Below are positions 63,944-64,000 of a DNA stretch of 64,000 nt, in pieces. Source of the DNA: a bacterium (GTDB lineage: Bacteria; Patescibacteriota; Saccharimonadia; Saccharimonadales; UBA4665); contig JAJZMX010000002.1 of assembly GCA_021848145.1 (NCBI GenBank), positions 62,001-126,000 of the forward strand, given 5' to 3'. The position numbers were made by a program, and so were the translations under genes. Every line of letters begins with the position of its first letter. Position 1 is the first letter of the stretch. The notes beneath the pieces were generated by a model that was not told where the DNA came from, ran no database searches, and saw only the letters and a list, made by a program, of their open reading frames with translations.

Positions 63944-64000
63944 ATGGCTAAAAAAGTATTTTACGATGATGATGCAAGGCGCCGTGTATTATTGGGTGCT
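63944..64000 (+). CDS. groL: Chaperonin GroEL, partial (N-terminus only)
   Basis: An ATG at 63944 with an AAGGAG site begins MAKKVFYDDDARRRVLLGA, the start of a GroEL/Cpn60 chain, cut by the window edge after 19 codons. It is the second gene of the CIRCE-controlled groESL operon. Confidence 0.9.
   Translation, partial: MAKKVFYDDDARRRVLLGA

Overview
The window looks like a chromosomal segment of a Candidatus Saccharibacteria (TM7/Patescibacteria) genome. The DNA is AT-rich and uses the standard bacterial code (TGA is a stop). Genes are tightly packed, with many 4-bp start/stop overlaps. Several proteins are shortened forms of their families (Jag with KH and R3H only, MurE with almost no N-terminal domain). 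The rpmH-rnpA-yidC-jag and dnaA-dnaN-recF blocks sit next to a type IV secretion locus with several small pilin-like genes, an arrangement I associate with this phylum. The assignment is inference from gene content; no rRNA gene is present to confirm it.

Layout. (1) 1-18.8 kb is a surface glycan and exported protein region: a family 2 glycosyltransferase, a polytopic membrane protein, two exported proteins (one of 1011 aa with repeated Ig-like modules), five family 4 glycosyltransferases, an FkbM methyltransferase, a Wzm/Wzt-type ABC exporter, and Gmd plus an Rmd-like reductase that would together make GDP-D-rhamnose. (2) 18.8-24.8 kb is the replication-origin neighbourhood: jag, yidC, rnpA and rpmH on the minus strand, dnaA, dnaN and recF on the plus strand, with DnaA-box-like sites on both sides of dnaA. 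(3) 24.8-40.9 kb is a type IV secretion locus. The minus strand carries a TrbL/VirB6-like protein, a PrgI-like protein, a TraC-N-like protein, a VirB4 ATPase, an 837-aa membrane protein, a lysozyme/M23-like exported protein and a PEGA-propeller protein. Six VirB2-like pilin genes lie divergently on the plus strand and end at a strong bidirectional terminator. No relaxase or VirD4 coupling protein is in the window. (4) 40.9-49.4 kb is mixed housekeeping: Hsp20, tRNA-Ser(TGA), two GT-C-like membrane proteins, tRNA-Ser(GCT), a BrkB-family protein, a MazG-like pyrophosphohydrolase, a GNAT enzyme, YbjQ, an RDD protein and two small genes that are easy to miss. (5) 49.4-52.3 kb is an accessory patch with two VapBC-type toxin-antitoxin modules, gene remnants, tRNA 3'-end-like fragments and short direct repeats. 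(6) 52.3-64.0 kb holds tRNA-Arg(GCG), tRNA-Ser(CGA), a zincin-like protein, a HIT protein, an XRE-HAD fusion, valS, tsaD, a murE-like ligase, an amidinotransferase-family protein, and groES-groEL behind two CIRCE operators.

A recurring regulatory pattern is a good -10 hexamer ending 6-8 nt before the start codon with no Shine-Dalgarno sequence. This implies leaderless mRNAs for many first genes of transcription units. Highly expressed or downstream genes (groES, groEL, hsp20, several small genes) instead carry clear Shine-Dalgarno sites. I used this pattern to choose several start codons; those choices are inference.
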